Shown one piece after another: positions 1 through 10,204 of a DNA stretch of 64,000 nucleotides; within the stretch, counting starts at the first letter, position 1, and the number at the start of each line of letters is the position of its first letter. The notes under the pieces are model-generated. The model saw only the letters and a program-made list of their open reading frames with translations, was not told the DNA's origin and did not search any database. Origin of the DNA: Hyaloraphidium curvatum. Lineage: Eukaryota; Monoblepharomycota; Hyaloraphidiomycetes; Hyaloraphidiales; Hyaloraphidiaceae. The DNA lies in contig JAIVFI010000021.1 of assembly GCA_025558095.1 (NCBI GenBank), positions 186,001 to 250,000 on the forward strand, given 5' to 3'. Both the position numbers and the translations under genes were made by a program.

Positions 1-301
1 GGGGGCCAAGGGAGGGAAGGAGGGGTGATGCGCCCGGAATGGAGGGGGAGGTTGGGGATACCCGTGGATTATGTGCTTGCTGCAAGAGACCCGATACCCT
101 GCAAGAAGCTGGTTGCAAGAAGCTGGTTGCAAGAAGCTCGTTGCACGTCTATTTCGCGGGAGGAAGTAGGATAACCGTGGCCGAGCGGCCCCAATCTCGA
201 ATCGACCAAGCTAACTAATACAACAAATCACCTCGAAAGACCATAGTCAGCACGCGCCATGCTCCCCAGCACCACCACTCCGCGGTCCACCCCGCTCCCA
301 G
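1..301. other. left-edge non-coding stretch
   Basis: No convincing reading frame is seen here. The stretch lies just 3' of the minus-strand gene that ends at 302, so part of it is probably that gene's 3' untranslated region. It holds one short tandem repeat, listed separately. Confidence 0.5.
101..146. repeat. 14-bp tandem repeat, three units
   Basis: Three direct units of gcaagaagctggtt occupy 101-114, 115-128 and 129-142. The third differs by one base (ctcgtt) and a partial fourth unit follows. A degenerate gcaagagac lies just upstream. Simple slippage-type repeat without visible coding role. Confidence 0.85.
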
Positions 302-1435
302 TCACTTTCCCTCCTCACCCCCCTCGACGGCCTCCAGCGCCCTCAACCGCCCCTGGACCGCCCCTCCCCCCCTCCGCTTGAGCATCCCCTTGATCTCCCC
401 GATCAGCGACGTGCGCGAGCGGGTGAGGTGCACCTTCGGATCCGCGGGGCGGGCGGGCGGGTCCGAGGTGAGGGTGGGCGTGGTGTCCTCTCTCTGCGGG
501 GATCCCGAGGCGCGGGACGCGGAGCGCAGCACGCGGCCGTCGAGCATGCCCGTCTCCGCGACCCCGGGTTTAGCGGGCTCGGGCGACGCGGCCCGCACGC
601 TTTGCCGGCGGCGGTTGAACTCGACGGCGAGCGAGTGCACGAGGTACGCCGGGATCGGCGACGGCGCGTCGGGCGGGGTGCGCGGCTTCTTGCGCTGCTT
701 GGGTTTGGCCGAGGGGTTGGCCTTCTTGGGCTTCTTCTTGCGGAGGGGGGGCTGTTCCGAGGGCGCGGGGAGCAGCGCGCGGCGGAGCTTCTTCCGCTTC
801 TTGGGGTCCTTCTTGCCAGAGGGCTTGGCGGGGTCGGAGCGGCGGGCGGTCAGGGGCTTGCGACGCTTGACGGGGGGCCGATGCACGGTGCGGTCCGAAG
901 GGTCGGCGTCCGAGGCGGGGCTGATGCGTCCGAGGGAAAAGGCGGGGGAATTGTCCGGCGAGTTCTCCGAGTCTTCGCCCTCGAGGAGCTCGTCGAGCCT
1001 GCGCTTGGCGCGGCGGGCGGTCTCGGGCGCGGTGGGGTCCATGGGCGGGTGCCTCGGTCCGCGCCGCGAGCCGTGCCCGCGCTCTGGCTCCGCATCGGAA
1101 TCGTCCTCGAACTCGAATTCCTCGTCGACGCCCTCTTCTTCTTCCGGGGGAGACGCCGCGCCGCCGAACCCCCCGTCCGCGCCGTCGAACTCGAACGACA
1201 GCGGTTCGCCGCACTCCTCGGCGTCGCACCATGCGGAGTCCCACGGCACTTCGTCTTCCGCTGCGTCTGTGTGAGAAGGGCCGCCGAGCAAAACGACGTC
1301 GTCGCAGCTCGAGATGTGCGCGGGGAGCGGGGTCCCGGCGCCAAAGAGGGACGAGAGCAACATGGCCGTCGGGTGGGCCGGCGCGGGGGGGAGGAGCGGT
1401 GCCGTCCGCGGCATCGGAGCGTCGGCGAGCTTCAT
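302..1435 (-). CDS. hypothetical basic, probably nuclear protein
   Basis: An intronless frame of 377 codons that I do not recognise. Residues about 85-118 are strongly acidic, with runs of Glu and Asp. Residues about 190-255 are very rich in Lys, Arg and Pro, with several clusters that look like bipartite nuclear localisation signals (KRRKP, KKRKKLRR, RKKKPKK). The C-terminus contains SRTSLIGEIKGMLKRRGGG, a possible short amphipathic helix. There is no signal peptide or membrane segment. Composition suggests a nuclear or nucleolar protein, which is inference only. It is transcribed away from the short-chain dehydrogenase gene with about 330 bp between the two start codons. Confidence 0.6.
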   Translation of the reverse strand: MKLADAPMPRTAPLLPPAPAHPTAMLLSSLFGAGTPLPAHISSCDDVVLLGGPSHTDAAEDEVPWDSAWCDAEECGEPLSFEFDGADGGFGGAASPPEEEEGVDEEFEFEDDSDAEPERGHGSRRGPRHPPMDPTAPETARRAKRRLDELLEGEDSENSPDNSPAFSLGRISPASDADPSDRTVHRPPVKRRKPLTARRSDPAKPSGKKDPKKRKKLRRALLPAPSEQPPLRKKKPKKANPSAKPKQRKKPRTPPDAPSPIPAYLVHSLAVEFNRRRQSVRAASPEPAKPGVAETGMLDGRVLRSASRASGSPQREDTTPTLTSDPPARPADPKVHLTRSRTSLIGEIKGMLKRRGGGAVQGRLRALEAVEGGEEGK

Positions 1436-1765
1436 TCCCGGGCGGCCGAAGGCGCGCGGTGCGGCGGTTGGCGCGGTGCGCGCCGGGGAGTCGACGCGGA
1501 TCGCCGGGGCGCGCGGGGCCGCGGGCGTCCACAGACGGCTGCCAACCGCGGATGCGCGCCGCCTTCGTGCAGCGGACTGTTGCCGCCGCCCGCGGAGGGC
1601 CGTCCGGCACGCGCGCTGGTCGCGGGAAGGTGACGGTTGCTCAGATCCAAGAGTGTCCCGAAAAATGAGTGAACGCTCTCAGAGCCCCAGGGGCTTTCTT
1701 TGTCACTCCTATTGCACGCTTCACACGCTTCCACCGCCGCATCTACCTCCGATTCGCCCTCTAAA
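1436..1765. promoter_or_regulatory. divergent intergenic promoter region
   Basis: This 330-bp stretch separates two start codons on opposite strands (1435 minus, 1766 plus), so it must hold the 5' regions of both genes. No TATA box or known operator is obvious. Confidence 0.5.
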
Positions 1766-2955
1766 ATGCCCGTTCCCGACTCTGGCTTCCCCCAGCCCCC
1801 CAAGGACCACACCCAGAAGGACAAGCACACGGGAATCCAGTCGGAGATGGAGACCCAACCCCTTTCGGACAAGCTCGAGGCCCCCGGCGGAAAGGGCCTG
1901 GAGGACTACAAAGCCGCCGGCAAGCTGCAAGGAAGGCGCGCGGTCATCACCGGTGCGAGCTGCTCCGCCCGCCGGGTGCCCGCGACGGAGTTCGGAAACG
2001 CTGAGCTGTCCACCCCGCACGCGCAGGCGGGGACTCGGGCATTGGCAGGGCCGTCGCCGTGCTCTTTGCCAAGGAGGGCGCGGACGTGGCCATCGCGTAC
2101 CTGCCCGAGGAGCAGAAGGACGCGGAGGAGACCAAGGGGATGGTGGAGAAGGAGGGAAGGAAGTGCGGGCTGGTCAGGTGCGACCTGAGCAAGGGGGAGA
2201 AGGAGGCCGCGAGGGTGATCCAGGAGGCGGTCAAGCAGCTCGGGGGGCTGGACGTGCTGGTGAACAACGCGTCCATGCAGGTGCGTGGTCCCTGCGCTGT
2301 CGATCCGGCTTCCGAGCTCGGGATCAACACACGCATCCGTCTTCGCACAGGTGATCCGCGAGTCAATCGACCAGCTCAAGGAAGAGGACATCGATGCCAC
2401 CTTCGCCACCAACATCAAGGCCATGATCTTCCTCTCCAAGCACGCCGTCGTGCGTCCTTCCCTTCCCTCGCGCACATTTCCCCTCCTGACTCTCACTCAC
2501 CCCACTTCCGCATGATCGCAGCCCCACCTCTCCCCCGGCTCCTCCGTCATCAACACCACCTCCGTCACCGCCTTCAAAGGCTCCCCCAGCCTGCTGGACT
2601 ACTCCTCGACCAAGGGCGCCATCGTCGCCTTCACCCGCTCGCTGGCGATGCAGCTCGTCCAGAAGGGGATCAGGGTGAACGCGGTGGCGCCGGGGCCGGT
2701 GTGGACGCCGCTGCAGCCCGTGAGCAGGGACCAGGGGAACCTGGAGGGCTGGGTGGAAGAGGGAGTGGGCAAGATCGGGCGCATCGGGCAGCCGGCCGAG
2801 ATCGCACCCGGTGCGTGCGCCCCGCCGTCGATCCGTCCGCGCGGAAGGATTCATGCCGGTGTCTGCACGCAGCCTACGTCTTCCTCGCCTCGCAGGACGC
2901 TTCCTTCTTCGAGGGTCAGACGCTGCACCCCAACGGCGGCCAGTTCACCGCCTGA
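1766..2955 (+). CDS. short-chain dehydrogenase/reductase, YghA/YhdF-like
   Basis: Five exons (1766-1952, 2027-2280, 2351-2449, 2522-2810, 2873-2955) join into a 303-residue classical SDR. The Rossmann glycine motif TGGDSGIGRA is formed across the first splice, NNAS follows at about residue 143, and the catalytic Ser, Tyr and Lys lie in INTTSV and YSSTKGA. The N-terminus (PQPPKDHTQKDKHTGIQSEM) is typical of the bacterial and fungal YghA/YhdF group, which are NAD(P)-dependent alcohol or sugar oxidoreductases. All introns are GT-AG and 62-74 nt long. The substrate cannot be told from sequence. The start ATG is the first in frame and gives the full family N-terminus. Confidence 0.93.
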
Positions 2956-3040
2956 TCGGACCCCCGGACCGAAACGCATAGCTAGATTCCACTGTCGTCG
3001 ACTTTCTCCTTTCCATAGACAAATTTGCCCGGCCTTAGCC

Positions 3041-3433
3041 TTAGCAGCTCGGCCCTGCGATTGGGAACAGCGATGGGAACAGCTTGCCGCCCGGGAGCGG
3101 AACCGCAGCGCCCGACGCGAGCTCCTTCATGGCGTCCCCCATGATTTGCACGGTGGCCTCCGAGCGCAAGGACAGCGCACGGTCCGACAGAAAGGGGAGA
3201 TAGGGGACCGGCGTGTCCTTGAGCGGCGCCCGGAAAAGCGACCATCAATGCCCGTCGACGTCGACAAAGTTCGTCGAGGCGCTTCAGGACTGCGCATCGG
3301 AGTCGCCCAAAGGCGAGATCGCCAGGGCCCCCTCAGCCCCGGCCTCGTTGGGAAAGATACGTCGTTCATTCCAAATATTGCCGTTGATGAAGGAGCGCCG
3401 ATGGAATGCAATAGAGAACGAATGAACGGGCAT
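3041..3433 (-). pseudogene. possible degraded coding remnant
   Basis: Between the convergent SDR and lectin genes, the minus strand shows protein-like stretches in three frames. One contains NIWNERRIFPNEAGAEGAL (about 3300-3385), a second LKRLDELCRRRRALMVAF, and a third APLKDTPVPYLPFLSDRALS through to a stop at 3041-3043. The switches fall at short homopolymers. This could be a decayed gene, a gene with sequence errors, or chance open frames in GC-rich DNA. I do not recognise a family. Confidence 0.25.
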
Positions 3434-3464
3434 CGTACACTTCTGTTGATACCTCCCGAACACT

Positions 3465-4713
3465 CTAGCATCCAGCGCAGTTGTACTCAACGCTAAACTT
3501 CTTTGCTACCCCCGGGCAGATATCGCCGAATAGATCGTTCCTGGTGAAACCGTTAACGAAGCCGAGCGCAAGCAGGGAAATTGCAACCCACAAGTATTTC
3601 GGAGCCTGGCACCTCTTGGGGTTTTGCGTAGAGCAATGGTGGCGAAGGGCATCCAGCACATTCTTCCTAGAACAGTTCGGATTGCTTGGGCAAGGTTGTG
3701 ATGCTTCCGCACTCTTGGTCTCGTCTGGTCTGGTCTCCTGGTATTTCCCTCGGCGTCCCAATACACGAGGTGGATCGATGAAGTACTAGAACAACATGAG
3801 CGCAAAATCTGCAACATGAGCGTGAACACTCACCGTTGCTTTTAGAATGCATAAGGTCCCATCAGCACACTCGATGTTTTTGTCGCTCTGGCTCTCCGCA
3901 AACAGCAGCGACTTGACTTGAGCCTGCTGCTCTTTGCGCTTCCGTTCCGCGGCCTCCTGCTCCTCGAGCTCCTTCTGCTTCCGTACAGCCTCCTCATCCT
4001 TAATGCGCTTCCGTTCGTCGGCTTCCTTCTCCTCCTGCTTGCGCCTCCGCGCCTCCTCCTCCTTCTCCCTCTGCTTGCGCTTCTGTTCGGTGGCTTCCTG
4101 CTCCTCCTGCTCCTTGCGCTTTTTGGCTTCCTCCTCCTCCTTGCGTTTTCTTTCGGCCGCCTCCGTCTCCTTGCGCTTCCTTGCCTCGTCCTGCTTGGAT
4201 GGTCCGGGCTTGAGGCACTTGTATTTAACCTCCAGGTATGCCCCCGTGCCGGCGCAATCGGCGGCCGCCGGGTACAGGTCCGTTACGCGGGCCTTGCAGG
4301 TCTGCTTGTTCGTGCAGCTTTCGCTGACCGCGTCCAGGATCGCTGCCCTGGTGGCCCTGTCCGCTTCCGGGCATTCGGGCTCCTCGTCCTCTTCGTCCTC
4401 GTCCTCGTCCTCTTCGTCCTCGTCCTCGTCCTCTTCTTCGGGCCCTGCCCCTGCGCACGAGCCGGCGCCTCTCGTCGTCGCCGTCGTCCCCGGCGCCGCA
4501 CTCGTCCGCCCGCTCGCCGACGCCGAACGTCGCCGAAACCGCATGCACCACTTTTCCGCGGGGACACGAGGCCTCGAATTTCATCGTGTCCGCGCACGCG
4601 AGGACGGTGCCGCCGGCGGGCGTCGAGGAGGTGATGGGCTTGCCCCGGACCGCGGCGCCGGCGCCGGCCGCCAGGAGCGCGAGCGCCGCCAACACCGCGC
4701 CGACGGAACGCAT
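3465..4713 (-). CDS. secreted two-domain SUEL-type lectin (one-base frame break)
   Basis: A signal peptide (MRSVGAVLAALALLAAGAGA) is followed by a first rhamnose/galactose-binding SUEL-type lectin domain. Its cysteine pattern includes ACADTMKFEASCPRGK, ADEC, SESCTNKQTC and the closing YLEVKYKCL. A long Glu/Lys/Arg-rich coiled-coil linker (about 4200-3900) leads to a second domain ending FSVEYNCAGC. A 48-nt intron (3786-3833, donor GTGAGT) splits domain 2 and contains an in-frame stop. The first domain is interrupted by a poly-Asp/Glu insert. Just before it (about 4440-4500) the frame shifts by one base, so the summed exon length is 3n+1. No normal-length intron fixes this, so it is a sequence error, a real frameshift or a very small intron. 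Family members bind L-rhamnose or D-galactose outside the cell. Confidence 0.8.
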
Positions 4714-5016
4714 CGCGCGCGGAGGGTAGCGCTCCAGGGGTTTGACGATAGCCTCGTCTCGGGGGCAAGGTATCTGCCACGCGTCCTTGGACCCGTTTTC
4801 GAGGCGCCCTCCGCCACCGACGGGGAAAAGGCGTCCTCGCCGCACAATCCGATCCCGGTCCTTATGATCAAGCACTATAGCCCGTTCAGGAATGAGCCCC
4901 TTAGCACCCTTGCCGTGACCCTCGCTCGCCGAGCGCCCGCACGACGAACCAAGCATGAATCGCGCATTCACTCTTCCGATAGTAGGCATCCGTACGCCGA
5001 GCACCCGCCAGCACCG
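4714..5016. other. intergenic, probable lectin promoter
   Basis: This 303-bp spacer lies between the start of the minus-strand lectin gene and the end of the minus-strand F-box gene. No coding pattern was seen. Confidence 0.5.
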
Positions 5017-6767
5017 CTAGCTACCCCCATCCCCCCCCATCCCGTCCCGCAGAACCCACGCCACCCTCGCCCTGAGCGCCTCCCACGTCTCCAAACAGTC
5101 CTCCCACCTCCTCCACGTCGGAAACGCCCTCCCCAGCGCCCTCTCCACCTTCTCCCTCCCCACCCCCAGCTTATCCGCGGCGAGGGCAGCCTGCTCCCCC
5201 AACCACGCATCGAACGCCCTCCTCCTCCCCGCCAGCAGCCCCGGCACGCCGTCCTGCGCGCACCCTCCCGCCGCGCGCGCGAGCCACACCTGCCCCGCCC
5301 TGCTCCGCACCAAGTTTTCCCCGCCCTCCCCCTGCACCCCCGCGAGCGCGAGCAGCCTCCTTTTCTCCTCCGCTCCGTATATCGGCCATCCCCCTCCCCC
5401 GCCCCTCCCGGGCGCGACGAACCCGGCGAAAAGCCAGCTGCCCCCGCACATCACCCCCGCCAGCCTCACGCGCGTCTCGCCGCGGGGGCTCCACGCGCCG
5501 TCGGACCACTCCTCGTACGGCCCGGCGCCGACGCTGGGCGAGTGGAACGCGGAGGGGCCGGGGGGAGGGGGGTCGGTGAAGCGGTGCAGGAGGAGGAAGT
5601 CGGACGCGGCGGGGTGCAGCCGGAGGGAGTGCGGGGGGTGGGAGAGGAGGGAGTTTGACCAGGAGGGGTCGGGGGTGGGGAGGTCTGCGGAACGTTTGGG
5701 GCGGGCGGTCAGATCCGGCATCGGGAACGCGGGCGGCGGCGCCCACCAAAGGAAATGGCCCTGTCGTACGACACGAGCACCTTCCTCGACGTCCTTTCCC
5801 CCCTCGGCACCCCCCGATGAGGCACCCCCTCGCGCTCGAGCCAGTACCACCACTCGCTCCTCGACTTGTGCTTGCTCCTCGCGGCCGAGAACAGCCCCTC
5901 CTCGTCGTCGAACGCGTCCGCGCGGGGCGCGAACCGCCACACCCCCGAGGGCGAAACGGAGAGCAGCTCCATCCGCACGGGGCGGTTGCGCGCCGCCCGG
6001 TGGTTGGGCCGGGTCTCGACGACGAGCGACCAGCGGCCGTCGCGGAAGCGCGCGAGGAGGGCCGAGGGGGCGAGGGCGGAGAAGAGGCGCGAGAGGCGGC
6101 GGAGGCGGCATATCTCGGGGAAGGGGAGGAGCGGGAGGATGTGCAGGGAGAGGAGCTCGCCTGGGAGGGTGGCGAGCGTGGGGGGTGCGGGAGCCGGGGC
6201 GTCGGCAGCAGGCTGGTCGACGCCCCCCGATGCGTCCGACGGGCACTCTGTTGCGCCGGAGGACAGCGAGTCGGGCGATGCGGGGGCCGCCAAGGTGCAG
6301 CGGGCGACTGCGCGGCGGAGCAGCGTCGCGGCGTCGTCGGCCTCTTCTTCCCCGTCCTGCTCCCCGTCCTGCTCCCCGTCCTGCTCCCCGTCCTGCTCCC
6401 CGCCCGGGTCCTCTGCATGCTCCTTCCCCGCATCAGAGTCATCCAGCCTGCTGCCTCTGCCCACAGCATGCCCATCGCCAGCGTGGGCGCCCCACGGGTT
6501 TTTGCCCTCCAGCACCTTTGCCCAGTCCTCCGCCCTGCGCGGCCGCGGGGCGACGGCGGTCCGCGGGCTGTCCTCGCCGGGTGACGCCACGGAGAGCGGC
6601 AGCCACGCGGTCCGCGGCGAGTCCTCCGGCGACGGCGATGCGGCGGGCGACACGGCGGGCGAGACGGCGTCGGAGAGCGTCAGCAGCGGCGGCACGCCCG
6701 CCGACTCGAGCGGGCCCAGGCCGAAGCCGGTGCGGGCGCTGTGCCACGCGGGCTGCGGGCCCGCCAT
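5017..6767 (-). CDS. F-box-like protein
   Basis: Two exons (6767-5826 and 5760-5017, intron 65 nt with donor GTGCCT) give 561 residues. After a Ser/Pro- and acid-rich N-terminus comes an F-box-like helix set, LATLPGELLSLHILPLLPF followed by CRLRRLSRLFSALA. Such domains tether substrate receptors to SKP1 of SCF ubiquitin ligases. The remainder is Trp-rich (WWYWLEREG, then GHFLWWAPPP after the splice) and may be the substrate-binding part; I do not recognise it. The first in-frame ATG is 6767; the open frame continues upstream only through non-ATG codons. A four-unit GEQD repeat lies within the acidic region. A second F-box-like gene is at 47247-48890. Confidence 0.75.
6351..6398. repeat. 12-bp coding tandem repeat, four units
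   Basis: Four perfect units of cccgtcctgctc (6351-6362, 6363-6374, 6375-6386, 6387-6398) encode GEQD repeats on the minus strand inside the F-box gene. Repeat number may vary between strains. Confidence 0.9.
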
Positions 6768-7009
6768 CGGCCTCCGCGGAAAAGGGAGGGGGTGGAGGGC
6801 GTCGGAGTCGCGTGCGCCGCAGCACTCTGCTGATCCGCGGAAAATCGGGACTCTAAGCGGGATCTTAGGTCGGGCACTGCCCACGGCTTTGGGGCGGTTA
6901 GCGCTCCCTTTTCTTGGCCTTAACGCCTAAACCAAACCGACCGCCACCTCACCCTCCACTCCATGGCCATCAGGCTTTCATAGACAGCGTGGCCCCCTCC
7001 CGGCTGACG
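6768..7009. promoter_or_regulatory. divergent promoter, F-box and lipase genes
   Basis: The start codons of the F-box gene (minus) and the patatin lipase gene (plus) are 242 bp apart, so both upstream regions share this space. No specific binding site is recognised. Confidence 0.45.
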
Positions 7010-9291
7010 ATGAACGGCGTCGCAGCGCCGCCCGGCGTCGACGCGCTGCTCGTCCCGTCCGCGGCGCCCGGCGCGATCCCGCAGCCGCCGTCGCTGCCGC
7101 CAACACCCCGCCGCGCGTCCGCCGTCGTCGAGTCGATCCTCCGCGAGAGCCTGCGCGACGGCGACACGCTGCTGGAGGACGTCGCCGCGTCGGGCGCCGA
7201 CGCGAGCAGCTCCGACGACGACGGCGAGGCGGCGCCGGTGAGGGCGCGCGGCGAGCTGCCGGGCGCCGCCGAGGAGGCCGGCCGCTTCACAAAGTGGGGG
7301 TTGGGCGGCTTCGAGTTCGTGTCGCGCGAGTCGACGTGGAACCGCGTGCTGCGGTGGCCGCTGCTGGGCTTCATCTTCGCCATGCTGCTCGCAGACGCCG
7401 TGCTGTACCTGCTCGTGCGGCTGGCCGTGGTGGTCTACGAGGACCTCATCGTGTGGCGCGGCAAGTCGCGCCGGCTGCGGGACGCGGTGCATTCCGCCCG
7501 CACCTACGCCGAGTTCAAGGCCGCCGCCCGCGAGCTGGACGCCCACCTGGGCAACGAGGCGTGGAAGCGCCGCGTGGACTCGCTGGACCACGACGCGGAC
7601 ACGGTGATCCGCACCGCCAGGCGGCTGGACAAGTACCGCGCGCGGGGGGACCTGCGCCGCCTGCGCGAGGTCCTCCTGCACGGCGCGCTCAAGCCGAACC
7701 ACGGCGGCGTCGAGAACCCGGGCCTGTACTCGCACACCTACTGGGGCACCAAGCACGGCGTGGAGCGGTTCGTCGCGTCGACCATCGCCGCGCTGGACTA
7801 CGTCTCGGCGACGCCGTACCTGTCGGCGGCCGAGAAGCGCGATTTCTTCAGGAAGGCGGCGCACCAGTACGGCCGCTCCGCGCTGCTCCTCTCGGGCGGC
7901 GCCGGCCTCGGTTACTATCAGTAAGCCTCCCGTTGCCGCCTTCTTGTCGTTCGCTGACCCCCCGGTTTAGCCTCGGCGTCCTCGACGCCCTCATCTCCAA
8001 CGACTGCCTCCCCGACGTCATCACCGGCACCTCTGCCGGCTCCCTCATCGCCGCCATGGTCGGCGTCCGCACCCTCGACGAGATCCGCCGCGACATTCTG
8101 ACCCCGGAGCTGCACCGCATCCTCACCGCCTGCTCGGAACCCTGGACCGTCCGCATCCGCCGCTACTTCCGCGAGGGGGCGCTGTTCGACATCAACGACT
8201 GGTACTCCAAGATGTCCGTCGTCACGGGGCACATCACCTTCCTCGAGGCGTTCCAGAAGACGGGCCGGGTGCTCAACGTCTCGGTCGTCCCCGAGGAACC
8301 CGGCGCGCCCCCGAAGCTGCTCAACTACGTCACCGCGCCCGACGTGCTCGTCGCCTCGGCCGTGCTCGCCTCCTCCGCCGTGCCGGGGATCCTCAAGCCC
8401 GTGGAGCTGCAGCGCAAGACGGCCAGCGGGAGGGTGGTCCCCTTCAAGGGCGCGGGCAAGTGGTGGCGCGACGGGTCGCTGAGGGTGGACATTCCGGGGG
8501 AGCAGCTGCACAGGCTGTTCAACGTAAACTACTCGGTCGTGTCGCAGGTGAACCCGCACGTGGGACTGTTCTTCTACGAGCGGAGGGGGGCGGCGGGGGT
8601 GCCGACGGCACACAGGGGCGGGAGGGGGTGGCGGGGCGGGTTCATCCTCGGTGAGCCGTGCCGTCGGCGGTGCCGTCGGCGCGAGACTGACGCGGTGCGG
8701 CGGGGACAGCGACGCTGGAGCACCACCTCAAGCTGGACATGATCAAGTGGGCCAACCTGCTGCGCGACATGAGCCTCCTGCCGCGGTACATGGGCGTCGA
8801 CCCGTCGCTTTTTTTCCTTCAGAACTTCGAGGGCAACCTGACGATCGTGCCGCGGAGCACGCTGACCGGTGACGCCGACCCTTCCCCGCCTTGCGGCCCC
8901 GCTGATCACGCCCGCCGCAGACTACCTCTTCCTCCTGGACGACCCCTCGCGGGACCGCCTCGTGAGCTTCTTCCGCGGCGGCCAGCGCGCCGCCTTCCCC
9001 AAGGTCCACGCGGTCTCGAACCGCCTCCGGATCGAGCAGGCCGTCGCGCGCGGGCGCGCCGCCGCGCGGCGCGAAGCGCGCGAGGAGCGGCGCGCGGCGC
9101 GGACGCGGGGGAGCGACGTGGCGGGCGTCACGAGCGACGGGGAGCGGTCCGTGGATGCCGGGCCGGGGTGGGCGGCGATGACCGGGGGGCCGGGGGGCGA
9201 GGCGCAGGCGGCGGATGGGGAGGAGGAGAGCGAGGCGTGGAGCGCGGAGAGCGTGAGCGGGGGGTCGGGGGACGAGGGCGAGCGGTTGTGA
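7010..9291 (+). CDS. patatin-type triacylglycerol lipase (Tgl3/4/5, SDP1 class)
   Basis: Four exons (7010-7920, 7971-8650, 8710-8868, 8921-9291) encode 706 residues. A hydrophobic segment (about residues 115-145, RWPLLGFIFAMLLADAVLYL) and the following helical region match the DUF3336 part of the family. The patatin domain has the oxyanion motif SGGAGLGYYHLGV, formed across the first splice, the nucleophile elbow GTSAGS and the catalytic Asp in DGS. These enzymes form the Ser-Asp dyad of lipid-droplet triacylglycerol lipases and acylglycerol transacylases. The C-terminal 100 residues are charged and low in complexity. The ATG at 7010 is the first in frame. The gene converges on the Zn2Cys6 gene, with about 240 bp between them. 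Confidence 0.93.
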
Positions 9292-9532
9292 GTCGGCGAC
9301 GGGGGGTTGGGGATACCAGGTGGACGTGAGATTGAATCCAATTGCATTCAGTTTACAAGTGCCACGTGACGCGTCCGCGCCGTTGTCTCAAGTGAAATAG
9401 CATCAGTTTACAGCCAAAGACAATGCGAGAAGTGGGATGGATGGATGGATGGAGAAGGTGGCAAAATGGCCGCAGTGAGTCAGATGGCGACGGCCACCAC
9501 TGATCCATCCCCACGCGTCGGGATCGCGTCCA

Positions 9533-10204
9533 TCAGATCCCGGCAAACAGCTCGTCACCCAGCATGCTCAGCTCCGCAGCCTGGGCCTTGATTTCTTCCT
9601 CGGATGGCGCGTCGGCCACGAGGGGCAGGTCCGTTGTCGGGCCGGCGGATGGCTGCTGCGGGGCGTGCGCCTGCGCCAGCATCGAGCACGCGGCCAGCAG
9701 CTGCGCGAGCGTGCGCGCGTCGACGAGCGCGTACGGCGTGCCGGGCAGCAAAAACGCCGGGAATCCGGGCGCGGGGAACGGCGCCATCGCGGGGAACGGG
9801 AACGGCATCCCCGCGGGCGGCGCGCCGGGATGGCCCATCTCGGGCATCGCAAACTCGATGGGCGACGCGCAGACCGTGGCGGTGTCGGAGGACGCGTCGG
9901 AGGGCGGCGGCGCGTCGTCGGCGCCCGTCCCCTGCGCCCCCGCGGCGCCGCGCTCCCAGCTGCCCCGCTGCCCGGCCTTGCGCCGCGCGCCTCGCGTGCA
10001 TGCCGATGCCTTCTTGACGCAGCGGCCGCACGGGATCTTGCCGTCGCACTTGCGCCTGAACCAGAGCGAGTCAGCTGTGTCCCCACCGGAGCCCTGGGCT
10101 GCCCACCGCACGCCGCGGCAACCGTCGCAGCTGGTCCGCATGAGCAGGAACGGCGCGCCTTTCATCGCCCCCGCCGCGTCGCTGCCGGCCCCGTCCGACA
10201 TCAT
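9533..10204 (-). CDS. Zn(II)2Cys6 transcription factor
   Basis: Two exons (10204-10107 and 10055-9533) give 206 residues. The 51-nt intron lies inside the DNA-binding domain. Splicing builds a perfect C-x2-C-x6-C-x5-C-x2-C-x6-C cluster (CDGCRGVR then RKCDGKIPCGRC and VKKASAC). This binuclear zinc cluster is essentially restricted to fungi and binds CGG-type half sites. After it come a short basic stretch, a Pro/Phe-rich region and a C-terminal acidic helix (SEEEIKAQAAELSMLGDELF) that could be an activation segment. There is no middle homology region, so the protein is much shorter than typical members. Two ATGs (10204, 10201) open the frame. Confidence 0.9.
   Translation of the reverse strand: MMSDGAGSDAAGAMKGAPFLLMRTSCDGCRGVRWAAQGSGGDTADSLWFRRKCDGKIPCGRCVKKASACTRGARRKAGQRGSWERGAAGAQGTGADDAPPPSDASSDTATVCASPIEFAMPEMGHPGAPPAGMPFPFPAMAPFPAPGFPAFLLPGTPYALVDARTLAQLLAACSMLAQAHAPQQPSAGPTTDLPLVADAPSEEEIKAQAAELSMLGDELFAGI

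Noticed and set aside
428-1633. Long plus-strand open frame of about 400 codons opposite the basic nuclear-type protein
   Set aside because: Antisense shadow: composition is Arg/Gly/Ala low-complexity typical of reversed GC-rich coding sequence, with no domain.
4416-4500. A 31-nt or 51-nt intron to explain the frame change in lectin domain 1
   Set aside because: The 51-nt option keeps the wrong frame, and the 31-nt option is shorter than any other intron in the window (48-94 nt). A one-base indel is simpler.
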